Shown here one piece after another: positions 1 to 9,119 of a DNA stretch of 37,559 bases. The DNA lies in the NCBI GenBank assembly GCA_964532385.1, contig CAZHHW010000022.1:1-37559 (forward strand), written 5' to 3'. Under the pieces are notes generated by a model. The model saw only the letters and a list, made by a program, of their open reading frames with translations. It was not told the DNA's origin and searched no databases. Position 1 is the stretch's first letter, and each line of letters begins with the position of its first letter. A program made the position numbers and the translations under genes. This DNA is from UBA6921 sp964532385. GTDB lineage: Bacteria > Pseudomonadota > Gammaproteobacteria > SG8-11.

Positions 1-1232
1 AGCGTTTCGAGTTCGCCGAATTGCGCGGCGTCGTTGGCGTCTGCGATGCAGCCGGGGCGCAGGCCGTCGCCGAGGCTGAAGCTCACGTCGTAGGCTTGCA
101 TGATCTCGCAGATATCTTCGAAATGCGTGTACAGAAAATTTTCCTGGTGATGCGCAAGACACCACTTGGCCATGATGGCGCCACCGCGTGACACAATGCC
201 GGTGAGGCGTTGTGCGGTCAGCGGCACGTAGCGCAGTAGCACGCCGGCGTGGATGGTGAAATAGTCAACACCCTGTTCCGCTTGTTCAATTAACGTGTCG
301 CGGAACAATTCCCAGGTCAGGTCTTCGGCCTTGCCGTTTACTTTTTCCAGCGCCTGGTAAATCGGCACGGTGCCGATCGGCATCGGCGCGTTGCGGATGA
401 TCCATTCGCGGGTTTCGTGAATGTTTTTGCCGGTGGACAAATCCATCAGCGTGTCGCCGCCCCAGCGCGCCGACCAGACCATTTTTTCGACTTCTTCTTC
501 GATCGACGAGGTGACCGCCGAGTTGCCGATGTTGGTGTTGATTTTCACGCGGAAGTTGCGGCCGATGATCATCGGCTCCAGCTCCGGGTGGTTGATGTTG
601 GCGGGGATGATGGCACGGCCGCGCGCCACTTCGTCGCGCACAAATTCGGGGGTGATGGTGTCCGGAATACTCGCGCCGAAATTGTTGCCGCGATGTTGTT
701 TGAGCAGCTTGTTATAGCGCGGATCGCGCTTCAGCTCCTCCAAGCGCATCGACTCGCGGATCGCGATGTATTCCATCTCCGGTGTGACGATGCCTTTGCG
801 CGCGTAATGCATTTGCGACACATTGGCGCCGCTCTTGGCGCGGCGCGGCGTGCGGATGTGCTCGAAGCGTAAGTGCGCAAGCTTGACATCGCTCTGACGC
901 GTGCGGCCGTAATCCGAAGAAGGCCCGGCAAGTTCCACGGTATCGCCGCGCTCTAGAATCCAGTTCTGGCGCAGCGGCGTTAAGCCCGCGAGTAAATCGA
1001 TTTTTGCAGTCGGGTCGGTGTACGGACCGGAGGTGTCGTACACCGGGATGGGCGGATTTTCTTCTACGCCTTGCATCAGCGGCGTAGATTGTTGATCGAC
1101 CTCGCGCATGCCCACACGCACATCGGGCCGCGAACCGGTGACGTAGATTTTGCGCGAACTTGCAAACGGCTGGGTTACTTCAGCCGACAAACGCGCCGTG
1201 CTGAGAATGAAATCGTTGGGGATGGCGCTCAT
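1..1232 (-). CDS. thiC: Phosphomethylpyrimidine synthase ThiC, N-terminal part (3' end outside window)
   Basis: ThiC is the radical-SAM enzyme that converts aminoimidazole ribotide to the hydroxymethylpyrimidine phosphate moiety of thiamine. The reading frame from the ATG at 1232 is open to the left edge, about 410 codons, against roughly 600 or more for the family. It starts MSAIPNDFILSTARLSAEV and contains blocks typical of ThiC, such as NFGASIPDTITPEFVRDEV, IPANINHPELEPMIIGR, SARWGGDTLMDLSTG and FTIHAGVLLRYVPLTA. The C-terminal CxxCxxxxC motif that binds the [4Fe-4S] cluster would lie beyond the window. An AGGAGA ribosome site (1238-1243) sits correctly before the start. A TPP riboswitch lies upstream, so thiamine pyrophosphate should repress it. 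Identification is secure. Confidence 0.97.
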   Translation of the reverse strand, partial: MSAIPNDFILSTARLSAEVTQPFASSRKIYVTGSRPDVRVGMREVDQQSTPLMQGVEENPPIPVYDTSGPYTDPTAKIDLLAGLTPLRQNWILERGDTVELAGPSSDYGRTRQSDVKLAHLRFEHIRTPRRAKSGANVSQMHYARKGIVTPEMEYIAIRESMRLEELKRDPRYNKLLKQHRGNNFGASIPDTITPEFVRDEVARGRAIIPANINHPELEPMIIGRNFRVKINTNIGNSAVTSSIEEEVEKMVWSARWGGDTLMDLSTGKNIHETREWIIRNAPMPIGTVPIYQALEKVNGKAEDLTWELFRDTLIEQAEQGVDYFTIHAGVLLRYVPLTAQRLTGIVSRGGAIMAKWCLAHHQENFLYTHFEDICEIMQAYDVSFSLGDGLRPGCIADANDAAQFGELET

Positions 1233-1278
1233 GGGTCTCTCCTGCACAGGCAATAAATAAAACGCAGGAAAGCTCGAC

Positions 1279-1392
1279 TCGTGTGCTTCGGCTTCCCTAC
1301 GCCGGAATGATCCGGATCAGGTTCGAAGGGTGTCTCTCAGCCCGCGTATTTCATCAGCGATTAAATGCCAATGGCGCAGGCACCCCCAGCTC
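1279..1392 (-). promoter_or_regulatory. TPP (THI-element) riboswitch upstream of thiC
   Basis: On the minus strand the leader carries the conserved THI-box blocks in order: GGGGGTGCC near 1390, GCTGAGAGACACCC, then CTTCGAACCTGATCCGGATC and GGCGTAGGGAAGC near 1290. These are the thiamine pyrophosphate aptamer signatures. The aptamer ends about 40 nt before the thiC ribosome site. I see no strong U-tract terminator in between, so control by sequestering the ribosome site is more likely than termination, but that is inference. Exact ends are approximate. Confidence 0.95.
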
Positions 1393-1462
1393 GAGACGTG
1401 ACACTAACGTATCTAACGAGGTAAAGGCAAGAAACTGGCGGCGTGTAGGTGAGAAAGCGGCC

Positions 1463-1491
1463 TTGCCAGACACACATAAAGTGCTTACCCT
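1463..1491 (+). promoter_or_regulatory. Candidate sigma70 promoter for the PCMT-family gene
   Basis: TTGCCA (1463-1468) and TACCCT (1486-1491) are separated by 17 bp and end about 37 bp before the ATG at 1528. The -10 box is imperfect. This is the best promoter-like pair in the region between the divergent thiC riboswitch and the gene. Confidence 0.35.
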
Positions 1492-1527
1492 GTTGCCTCT
1501 TTGCGTTCTTTAGCCTGTGGTGAATTC

Positions 1528-2181
1528 ATGAATTTCGAACAAGCGCGTCTCAATATGATCGAGCAGCAAATCCGTCCGGCGGAAGTGCTGGACCAGAAAG
1601 TACTGGATGTGATCGCCGCCACCCCACGCGAAGATTTTGTGCCATTGAATTACCGCAACCTGGCCTTTGTGGACATGATGATTCCGCTGGGCGAAGGTCA
1701 AGTAATGTGGACACCTATAATGGAAGGTCGGATGTTACAAGCGCTGGCCTTACGCAGCACCGATGCAGTCCTGGAAGTCGGCACCGGCAGCGGTTATACC
1801 GCCGCGATGCTGGCCAAGCTCGGGCGCTGCGTGACGACCGTGGAAATTAACCCGGTTCTGGCGCAGCGGGCACAGCAGAATTTAAATCGTCATGGCGGGC
1901 GCGATGTCACGCTTGAAATCGGCGATGCCAGCCGCGACTGGGAAAGCGGTGCACCTTACAACGCCATCGTCATCGGCGGTTCCCTGCCCTTGATGCCCGA
2001 TGCTTATAAACGTCGCCTTAAAATTGGCGGACGTCTGTTTGCGATTGTCGGCGATACGCCTGTGATGGAATGTATTCTGATCACCCGTCTGGGGGATAAT
2101 GAATGGGCCCAGGAAGCTCTGTTTGAAACGGATGTCCCGACGCTGCTCAATGCGCCGCAACCACAACGTTTCATCTTTTAG
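1528..2181 (+). CDS. Protein-L-isoaspartate O-methyltransferase (PCMT) family protein
   Basis: This is a 217-residue SAM-dependent methyltransferase of the PCMT family, whose classical members repair isoaspartyl residues in damaged proteins. Motif I (VLEVGTGSGYT, about residues 81-91) and the following acidic VEINP are clear. The N-terminal region (QQIRPAEVLDQKVLDVIAATPREDFVP) fits the family. The substrate-side block before motif I reads PLGEGQVMWTP where canonical Pcm has a GxGQTISQP sequence, so genuine isoaspartyl repair is uncertain. The ATG at 1528 is preferred over a TTG at 1501 because it begins the family homology. It lies 29 nt before a rhodanese gene and heads the run rhodanese-tolC-lpxL-waaA. 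Confidence 0.85.
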   Translation: MNFEQARLNMIEQQIRPAEVLDQKVLDVIAATPREDFVPLNYRNLAFVDMMIPLGEGQVMWTPIMEGRMLQALALRSTDAVLEVGTGSGYTAAMLAKLGRCVTTVEINPVLAQRAQQNLNRHGGRDVTLEIGDASRDWESGAPYNAIVIGGSLPLMPDAYKRRLKIGGRLFAIVGDTPVMECILITRLGDNEWAQEALFETDVPTLLNAPQPQRFIF

Positions 2182-2210
2182 CCACGTTTTTTCGTGGGGA
2201 GCACATAGCC

Positions 2211-2531
2211 ATGCGACAAATGACCGCAACCGAACTCAAGTCTTATCTGGAAAAGTCACAACCCGCGCCTATTCTGGTGGATGTGCGCGAACCCTGGGAG
2301 TATCAGATCTGCCATCTGGAAAACTCCAAGCTGATCCCGATGAGCCAGATCATGCGCGCCGTGAACGAACTCGATCCGCAGCGCGAGCATGTGCTGATTT
2401 GCCATCACGGCGTGCGCAGTCAGCGGGTCGGCGCGTTTCTTGATCAAGCCGGTTTTCGCAACATCGTTAACCTACAAGGCGGAATTAACGCATGGGCCAG
2501 GGAAATTGACCCGCACATGCCGACCTACTGA
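2211..2531 (+). CDS. Single-domain rhodanese-like sulfurtransferase
   Basis: This 106-residue protein is one rhodanese domain. It has the CH2A-like block DVREPWEYQICHL and an active-site loop CHHGVRSQ with the candidate persulfide-carrying cysteine at residue 64. Such proteins move sulfane sulfur between thiols and acceptors; the partner here is unknown. It lacks a signal peptide, so it should be cytoplasmic. It lies 29 nt after the PCMT-family gene, with a GGGGAG ribosome site in the gap, and stops 7 nt before the tolC start, so the genes are probably co-transcribed. A rhodanese upstream of tolC is an arrangement known in some gammaproteobacteria. Confidence 0.92.
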   Translation: MRQMTATELKSYLEKSQPAPILVDVREPWEYQICHLENSKLIPMSQIMRAVNELDPQREHVLICHHGVRSQRVGAFLDQAGFRNIVNLQGGINAWAREIDPHMPTY

Positions 2532-2538
2532 GGGATAT

Positions 2539-3864
2539 ATGAATCCACGCGTTTCCTTACTCGCTTCATCCATCCTGTTATTCGGCGCACTTTATTCGTT
2601 GGCGATGTCGGCGCGCGCCGAAGACTTGCTGGAAATTTATCAGCAAGCGGTGCAAAACGACCCGCAATTTCGCGGCGCACGCGCGCAAATGCTGCAAACC
2701 ATGGAAGCCAAGCCGCTCGCACGGTCGCGCTTTCTGCCCAGCCTCGACTTGAACGCGAATTACAACCGCGTGAAAACCGAAATCATTACTCCGGCCTTGG
2801 GGAAAGATTCCTACCCAACCAAAAGCTACACCCTCACCCTCACGCAACCGCTGTTCCATGCCGACGCGTTTGCACAAAGCGAGCAGGCTGATGCGCAGAT
2901 CAACCAAGCGGAAGCGCAGTTCAAAGCGGAGGAATTGAGCCTCACGCTGCGCGTCGCCGAGCGCTATTTCGAAGTGCTCGCCGCACAAGACAATCTCACC
3001 TTCATCAAGGGCGAACACGAAGCGATCGGCAAACAACTCGAACAAACCAAACAACGTTTCAATGTCGGTTTAATCGCCATCACCGACGTGCATGACGCGC
3101 AAGCGCGCTTCGACTTGTCCAGTGCCGACGTCATTGGCTCCGAAAATCGCCTCGCCAATGCCTGGGAAGCATTACGTGAAGTGACCGGACAAAGTTATAA
3201 AGCGCTGGCGGCATTAATCGCCGATGCGCCGCTGGTTTCACCCACGCCGGCGGATATCGAGCAATGGGCACAAAGCGCATTAAAACAGAACCCGGCAGTC
3301 CAGGCGGCGCGCTATGCGATGGACAGCGCGGAGGCCGAAGTGAGCCGCCAAAAAGGCTTTTACTACCCCAGCCTCGATGCCGTCGGCAGTTACGGCAAGA
3401 CCGATGCTGCCGAAGCCCCGCAGGGCACAGAACATAAAGACACCTCCATCGGTCTGCACTTGAATTGGCAGATCTATCAGGGGGGAAGCACCCAGTCCGC
3501 GGTGCGCAAAGCCGATCTCCAGGTCGAGCAAGCGCGCTTCGCGCTGGAACAACAACGCCGCAATGCGGCGCTGCAAACCCGTGAAGCTTATTTGGCCGTA
3601 ACCGCCAACATCAGCCGCGTGGCGGCATTGAAACAAGCCGTGGTCTCACACAAAAGCGCACTGGCGGCCACCGAAGCAGGTTATGAAGTCGGCACCCGCA
3701 CCACGGTCGACGTGCTCAACACCCGCACCGGTCTGTTCCTTGCGCAGCGCGACTACACCCAGTCGCGTTACGATTACATTCTTGCCACGCTGCGTTTGAA
3801 AGGTGCAACCGGCTTGCTGGCCACGGATGATTTGCAACAGATCAACGGCTGGCTGAAAAAATAA
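2539..3864 (+). CDS. tolC: Outer-membrane efflux/secretion channel, TolC family
   Basis: This is a 441-residue outer-membrane channel protein of the TolC family, the exit duct for tripartite efflux pumps and type I secretion. A signal peptide ends near SARA at about residue 23. The mature protein shows the two-fold repeat of the family, with long alpha-helical Gln/Ala-rich stretches. The two halves open similarly: DLLEIYQQAVQNDPQFRGAR near the start, and a second SALKQNPAVQAARYAM near residue 250. The tail VGTRTTVDVLNTRTGLF is a recognisable TolC-type motif. The ATG at 2539 has a GAGGG ribosome site (2530-2534) overlapping the rhodanese stop. An upstream in-frame extension to 2440 would overlap the rhodanese gene and lacks a signal peptide, so it was rejected. 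Confidence in the TolC type I secretion family is high. Confidence 0.93.
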   Translation: MNPRVSLLASSILLFGALYSLAMSARAEDLLEIYQQAVQNDPQFRGARAQMLQTMEAKPLARSRFLPSLDLNANYNRVKTEIITPALGKDSYPTKSYTLTLTQPLFHADAFAQSEQADAQINQAEAQFKAEELSLTLRVAERYFEVLAAQDNLTFIKGEHEAIGKQLEQTKQRFNVGLIAITDVHDAQARFDLSSADVIGSENRLANAWEALREVTGQSYKALAALIADAPLVSPTPADIEQWAQSALKQNPAVQAARYAMDSAEAEVSRQKGFYYPSLDAVGSYGKTDAAEAPQGTEHKDTSIGLHLNWQIYQGGSTQSAVRKADLQVEQARFALEQQRRNAALQTREAYLAVTANISRVAALKQAVVSHKSALAATEAGYEVGTRTTVDVLNTRTGLFLAQRDYTQSRYDYILATLRLKGATGLLATDDLQQINGWLKK

Positions 3865-3943
3865 GAGTAGCGTGCGCCATGCGCACGCATCCATCCATCC
3901 GAAGCCAGGGTTTATCGCGCGCATCTCGCACGCTACGCCGGCG

Positions 3944-4891
3944 ATGACTGATGTGACCCCACCCATCCCCTTCAATTTCCGCGCTTTCCTCGCACCCCGT
4001 TACTGGCTCACTTGGCTTGGTCTTGCGCTGCTGCGCGGCGGGATGCGCCTGCCCTATCGCGCGCAACTCACTGTGGGCGCAGGTGTTGGCATTCTTATTT
4101 ATTATCTAATGCCCTGGCGGCGGCGCGTAGCGCAAATCAACATTGCGCTGTGTTTCCCCGAACTGTCTGCCGCACAACAACAGGCCCTGGTCAAAAACAA
4201 CTTCCGCTGCGCCGGTATCTCGCTACTGGAAACGGCCTTGAGCTGGTGGGCGTCAGCGGCGCGGCTTAAAACCCTGAGCCAGATCGAAGGCATCGAGCAC
4301 CTGCAGCATGCGCTGGAAAAAAACCGCGGCGTTATTCTGCTCAGTGCGCACTTCACCTGCCTGGAAATTGGCGGACGTTTGCTGACCTTACAGCAGCGCT
4401 TCCATGTCATGTACAAAAAACACCGCAACCGCTTGTTCGAAGCGCTCATGAAACAGGCGCGCGAGCGGAATTACGAACTCGCCATCGAACGCCATGATGT
4501 ACGCGGCATGCTGCGCAGCCTGAAACAGGGCAATGCGGTCTGGTACGCGCCAGATCAAGACTTCGGCGCGCAACACAGTGTATTTGCGCCGTTCATGGGC
4601 ATCGTTTGCGCGACGCTGGCCGCACCGTCACGCCTGGCGAAAATGTCGGGCGCCCCTGTGGTACCGTTTTTTCCGCAACGCCTGGATGATGGCAGCGGTT
4701 ATCGACTTATTCTACTGCCCGCTCTGGAAAACTTTCCCAGCGGCGATGAGCTTGCCGACGCCACGCGCATCAATGCCGTGATCGAACAGGCGGTGCGCCG
4801 CGCGCCGGAACAATATTTGTGGCTGCACCGCCGCTTTAAAACCCGCCCGCCAGGCGAAGCGCCGCTCTATCCCGCGCGGCGCAAAAGATAA
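3944..4891 (+). CDS. lpxL: Lipid A biosynthesis lauroyl/myristoyl acyltransferase (LpxL/HtrB family)
   Basis: This enzyme of about 315 residues transfers a secondary acyl chain from acyl-ACP to Kdo-lipid A at the inner membrane. A hydrophobic anchor near residues 20-57 precedes the catalytic HX4E motif HFTCLE (His136, Glu141). A PDQDFG block follows near residue 207, as in LpxL proteins. The ATG at 3944 was chosen because the family homology starts there. An ATG at 3872 would add 24 residues of atypical sequence and lie only 7 nt from the tolC stop. It ends 4 nt before waaA, matching its role in the same lipid A/Kdo pathway. LpxL versus another late acyltransferase paralogue cannot be settled here. 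Confidence 0.9.
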   Translation: MTDVTPPIPFNFRAFLAPRYWLTWLGLALLRGGMRLPYRAQLTVGAGVGILIYYLMPWRRRVAQINIALCFPELSAAQQQALVKNNFRCAGISLLETALSWWASAARLKTLSQIEGIEHLQHALEKNRGVILLSAHFTCLEIGGRLLTLQQRFHVMYKKHRNRLFEALMKQARERNYELAIERHDVRGMLRSLKQGNAVWYAPDQDFGAQHSVFAPFMGIVCATLAAPSRLAKMSGAPVVPFFPQRLDDGSGYRLILLPALENFPSGDELADATRINAVIEQAVRRAPEQYLWLHRRFKTRPPGEAPLYPARRKR

Positions 4892-4895
4892 AGTC

Positions 4896-6173
4896 ATGAA
4901 CCGCGCGCTCGTTAAATACAATGTCCTGCTGTGGACCCTGAGTCTGCCGCTGAGCCTGTTCACCGTGGGCCAGGCGTTGCGGCGCGGGGGTTGGCGTTAC
5001 GCCGCGCAACGGCTGGGCTGGGGATATCCGCGTTTCACTCAGCGCCCGATCTGGTTACACGCGGCTTCGGTGGGTGAAATCATCGCGGCCTTACCGCTGA
5101 TCGAAGCTTTGCGCACGCGCTTGCCTCACATCGCCATGCTGGTCACGACCGCCACAGCCAGCAGTGCGGCGGTCGCGGCGGCGCGTTTACCAGACGGTAT
5201 CGCGCACGCTTATCTGCCGCTGGATTTTCGCAGCGCCGTGCGGCGCTTTCTACGCGCGACGCAACCGCGGTGCGCAATGATCATGGAAACCGAGTTATGG
5301 CCCAACCTGTATCAATGCTGCGCTGTCGCCGGGATTCCGCTGGTATTGGTCAATGGCCGCCTGTCGGCCCGCACCTTGCGCGCGGGCGCATGGATGCGCG
5401 CCGTATATCACGCAACGCTGGCGCATGTGGATGCGGTGCTGGCGCGCTCGGAAACCGACCGCGCCGCATTTGTGGAACTCGGCACACCGGCTGAACGCGT
5501 GACGGTGATCGGCAACATCAAGTTCGCCGCCGGCGCCATTAATCAAGACATGACCCCAATAAATCTGGGGCGGCCCTACGTGTTGGCTGCGTCCACACAC
5601 CCCGATGAAGAGCTGCAACTTGCGCGTTTATGGCAAACCTTGGCGCATGGAAATCATCTTCTTGTCATTGCGCCGCGCCATCCGCAACGTGCCAACACCA
5701 TTCTGCAACAACTCGCAGCCGTGCCGCTGAAGATTGCCGTGCGCAGCCGTGGCGATGGAATCACGTCACAAACCGAGGCGTATCTTGCCGACACCCTGGG
5801 TGAGCTGCCTGCCTTGATCGGCGGTGCGATGTTGGTCTTCGTGGGTGGATCACTGGTACCGGTCGGCGGTCACAATATTCTGGAACCGGCACGTGCCGGG
5901 AAAGCCATCCTATTTGGTCCGCACATGCGCAATTTTTTTGATGAGGCACGTGCACTGTTGCATGCCGATGCCGCCCTGCAAGTGCAGGACGCAGCACAAT
6001 TGGGCGAACGCATCGCGCGACTGCTAGGTAATCCGCAACAATGCGCGGCGCTGGGCCAGCGTGCTCAAGCGGTAATGCGGCAACACGCGGATATCGCCGG
6101 CCGGTATCTCGATGCGGTTGTGAAATATTGCAAACTCGAGACTCTGCCTGCCGTGGAAAAATCCCCACTTTGA
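4896..6173 (+). CDS. waaA: 3-deoxy-D-manno-octulosonic acid (Kdo) transferase
   Basis: WaaA (KdtA) adds Kdo sugars to the lipid A precursor on the cytoplasmic face of the inner membrane. The 425-residue length is normal. An N-terminal hydrophobic anchor (about residues 9-25) is followed by HAASVGE with the catalytic base candidate Glu61, and METELWPN at about 130-137. The C-terminal GT-B half contains VGGSLVPVGGHNILEPA, the nucleotide-sugar binding signature. It begins 4 nt after the acyltransferase stop and is very likely co-transcribed. The ribosome site is weak, which suggests translational coupling. Confidence 0.97.
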   Translation: MNRALVKYNVLLWTLSLPLSLFTVGQALRRGGWRYAAQRLGWGYPRFTQRPIWLHAASVGEIIAALPLIEALRTRLPHIAMLVTTATASSAAVAAARLPDGIAHAYLPLDFRSAVRRFLRATQPRCAMIMETELWPNLYQCCAVAGIPLVLVNGRLSARTLRAGAWMRAVYHATLAHVDAVLARSETDRAAFVELGTPAERVTVIGNIKFAAGAINQDMTPINLGRPYVLAASTHPDEELQLARLWQTLAHGNHLLVIAPRHPQRANTILQQLAAVPLKIAVRSRGDGITSQTEAYLADTLGELPALIGGAMLVFVGGSLVPVGGHNILEPARAGKAILFGPHMRNFFDEARALLHADAALQVQDAAQLGERIARLLGNPQQCAALGQRAQAVMRQHADIAGRYLDAVVKYCKLETLPAVEKSPL

Positions 6174-6316
6174 AATAGTTCCGCACGTTTGCGCATATCT
6201 GGTTTTTTTCTTTGAATATCCCCCGTCCGTCTTAACTCCACCCGCAAGCCTGCCGCTACACAAGGCGGGTCAATTATTTTTCCATACGCCGTTTCGGTAT
6301 TTGTAAGGTGCCTGCG

Positions 6317-8965
6317 ATGGGGTTATACCGGGTTTTACTGCGCGCCATCCTGCTTGGGGTTCCAAGCCTGATAACAACCGCATGCTTTTCACACCATGAG
6401 TCGAATAATTCGAACGCTTCCACCTCCGCGCCCGAGCCTGTTTATATGGTTCGCGGCAGCGTGCAAATGCAAAACAGTACCGCTGTCGACAGTGATGTGA
6501 ACGATCCCGCCGCTCCTTATGTCGCCAACGACACCCCGGCACAGGCGCAACGTCTTGACAATAAAGTAATCCTGGGCGGATATCTGAATCTGCCGTATCG
6601 TGGCGCGAACGGCGACTCGTTCGCCGTCGGTGATGTCATTGATATCTTTAAAGTCGATTTGAAAGCCGGACAGGTCATCACGCTCACTTTGAGCGACGAC
6701 GCGCGCCGCAACGATTTGGACCTGGTGCTCATGAACGAGCACATGGATATTATCGATGGTTCATTCGGCGTCGGCGACACCGAGACCCTCACCATTACCG
6801 ACGCGCATCTGCGGCAACCCGTCTACCTGGCGGTGGTGTTATGCGGTTCGTCGCTCTATCACTGCGACCCGTTACCGGCGAATTATTCGGGCGCAAGCGC
6901 CTATTTGCTGAATATCGATTCGCCCGCAGGCGGCCTGGAAGAGCCAGAGTCATTACATTTAAGCGATGACTTCGTAGCAGGCGAAGTGATCGCGCGTTTT
7001 AATAGCATGCCGAATGCGGCTACCGCACCGCGCACGCTGGCCAGAGCATTGAACACGGCCGCACCCCGGCCGGGACGCTCACAACGCCTGGTATTGGATC
7101 AAACCGTCAGTAGCGGAACCGGTTTACGCGCAACGCCGGGCGGCAACCTTACTGCGCGCAGCACCGGCGCGGGTGAAATCCAGACTAAACTCGATACGCT
7201 GATGGCAGTGAAAGCCCTGCGGCGCCGCGACGACATTGCCAGTGCCGATTTGAATTACCGGCGCGAAGCGCTGCTAACCCCCAACGACAACGGTTTTCGT
7301 TATCAGTGGCATTACCAGATAATGAATCTTCCACAAGCCTGGGACATCACCACCGGTTATCCCCAGGAAGGCCATGCGGATGTGATCGCCGCCGTGATCG
7401 ACACCGGCGTATTGATCAACCACCCAGACTTACGCGATAAAATGGTGGCGGGTTATGACTTTATCAAGGACTCGGCCAGCGCCCGCGATGGCGACGGGAT
7501 GGACAACGATGCCAATGATCCGGGCGATCTGACCTACACCACTCGCAGCACTTTTCATGGCACGCACGTGGCAGGCACGATCGCGGCGGCCAGCAACAAC
7601 GAGTCGGGCGCGGTGGGTGTCTCGTGGGGCGCGAAGATCATGCCGCTGCGGGTGCTGGGCAAAAACGGCGGCACCAGTTACGACGTCATGCAGGCCGTGT
7701 TATTTGCAGCAGGTCTCGACAATGATAGCGGCACGCTTCCCGAGCAACGCGCCGATGTGATTAACCTCAGTCTGGGCGGCGGCGGATACTCGCAAAGCGA
7801 GCAGGACGCATTTACTCGCGCACGCAATACGGGCGTCATCATTGTCGCGGCCGCGGGCAACAACAGCAGCAGCACGCCGACCTATCCCGCCTCCTATCAA
7901 GGCGTCGTCTCGGTAAACGCCGTCGACAGTAAATTCGGGCGCGCCACCTATTCTAATTTCGGTCCGCAGATCGACGTGAGCGCGCCGGGCGGCTCATTTG
8001 CGTGGGACACCAACAATGACGGCCAGCTCGACGGTATCTACAGCACGGCCGGTAACGACAGCAGCGGCACCATCGAATACACCTATCGATTAATGACCGG
8101 CACTTCCATGGCCGCACCGCATGTGGCAGGTGTTGTCGCATTAATGAAAGCGGTGAATCCGGATTTAACGCCCGATGCATTCGATGCTTTGCTGGCCAGC
8201 GGAGCGCTCACCCAGGACCTCGGCGGTCCGGGACGCGACAACGATTTTGGTTACGGTTTGATCGATGCATTCAAGGCTGTTACTGCGGCCAGTGGCAAGT
8301 TCCCCACGGCGCCGAGCCTGGTCGCGTTTCCCAGCGGTTTGAATTTCAATACTACGCTCACCCGCTTGACCCTCGCGGTGAGCAACGGCGGCGGCGGAAC
8401 ATTGCATGCTCAAACAGCGAAATCCAATGCGGCCTGGCTCACGCTGCAACCCTTGCTGGACGGAAATGGGCTGGGGAGTTACATGGTCAATATCGACCGG
8501 CGGAATTTGCCCAAGGGCGATTACAGCAGCACGATCACGCTCACCTCGGATGTCAACACCGAGATCGTGCCCGTGTTTATGAGCGTAAGCGCCGCGGATA
8601 GTCCCACTGCTGTTGCGAGCGCGCAATGGGTGGTGCTGGTTGACGCCGCCACGCAGCAATCCGTCGCCGTGACCCGCAGCACGCCCGGCGCGCAAGGCTA
8701 CGAATTCGCATTCGACAATATCGCAGCCGGCGAATACTACATCATTGCCGGCAGCGATCTGGACAACGACAAATTCATTTGCGACGGCGGCGAATCCTGC
8801 GGCGCATACCATGAGCACAACGCTATCCAAACCGTGACGGTACGCGATCAGGATGTCGTCAATATCAATTTGAACTGCGGATTCGATACCACCGCATCAA
8901 TTCCGGCATCGGCCCGTTTTTTACTGCCCGCAAGCGGCGTCACCCGTCTGGTGACTGCGCATTAG
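6317..8965 (+). CDS. Secreted subtilisin-like serine protease (S8), probable lipoprotein with N-terminal PPC-like domain
   Basis: The protein is about 882 residues. The N-terminus MGLYRVLLRAILLGVP...TTAC resembles a signal peptide, with a possible lipidation cysteine at about residue 24; the lipobox -3 residue is atypical. Residues about 60-205 look like a PPC (bacterial pre-peptidase C-terminal) beta domain, here ahead of the protease. The S8 catalytic triad is complete: Asp362 in VIDTGVLINHPDL, His414 in HGTHVAGT and Ser597 in GTSMAAPHVAG. After the protease comes a beta-rich C-terminal region of about 230 residues, including GSDLDNDKFICDGGESCG, which could bind calcium or form a disulfide. 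AAGGTG (6305-6310) is a good ribosome site for the ATG at 6317, favoured over GTG 6308. The substrate is unknown. The gap at 8966-9119 shows no clear terminator. Confidence 0.93.
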   Translation: MGLYRVLLRAILLGVPSLITTACFSHHESNNSNASTSAPEPVYMVRGSVQMQNSTAVDSDVNDPAAPYVANDTPAQAQRLDNKVILGGYLNLPYRGANGDSFAVGDVIDIFKVDLKAGQVITLTLSDDARRNDLDLVLMNEHMDIIDGSFGVGDTETLTITDAHLRQPVYLAVVLCGSSLYHCDPLPANYSGASAYLLNIDSPAGGLEEPESLHLSDDFVAGEVIARFNSMPNAATAPRTLARALNTAAPRPGRSQRLVLDQTVSSGTGLRATPGGNLTARSTGAGEIQTKLDTLMAVKALRRRDDIASADLNYRREALLTPNDNGFRYQWHYQIMNLPQAWDITTGYPQEGHADVIAAVIDTGVLINHPDLRDKMVAGYDFIKDSASARDGDGMDNDANDPGDLTYTTRSTFHGTHVAGTIAAASNNESGAVGVSWGAKIMPLRVLGKNGGTSYDVMQAVLFAAGLDNDSGTLPEQRADVINLSLGGGGYSQSEQDAFTRARNTGVIIVAAAGNNSSSTPTYPASYQGVVSVNAVDSKFGRATYSNFGPQIDVSAPGGSFAWDTNNDGQLDGIYSTAGNDSSGTIEYTYRLMTGTSMAAPHVAGVVALMKAVNPDLTPDAFDALLASGALTQDLGGPGRDNDFGYGLIDAFKAVTAASGKFPTAPSLVAFPSGLNFNTTLTRLTLAVSNGGGGTLHAQTAKSNAAWLTLQPLLDGNGLGSYMVNIDRRNLPKGDYSSTITLTSDVNTEIVPVFMSVSAADSPTAVASAQWVVLVDAATQQSVAVTRSTPGAQGYEFAFDNIAAGEYYIIAGSDLDNDKFICDGGESCGAYHEHNAIQTVTVRDQDVVNINLNCGFDTTASIPASARFLLPASGVTRLVTAH

Positions 8966-9119
8966 CTTCATGTTCCCGATATTGTCATTATTTATCTCAC
9001 CGTGACTCAACTGTTTCGTCTTGCCGAATCCACCGGATGTTTAAACCGTATTTTTACAAAATAGCGGTGAAGTCTTCCGACATCGGCGCATCGATATAAA
9101 CCTGTGGGTCTATGCGCAT

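Noticed and set aside
417..872. Plus-strand frames inside the thiC region
   Set aside because: They are shadows of the minus-strand thiC frame, which matches the ThiC family along its whole visible length.
8165..8830. Minus-strand frame of 221 codons
   Set aside because: It lies antisense to the subtilase C-terminal region and has no family resemblance.
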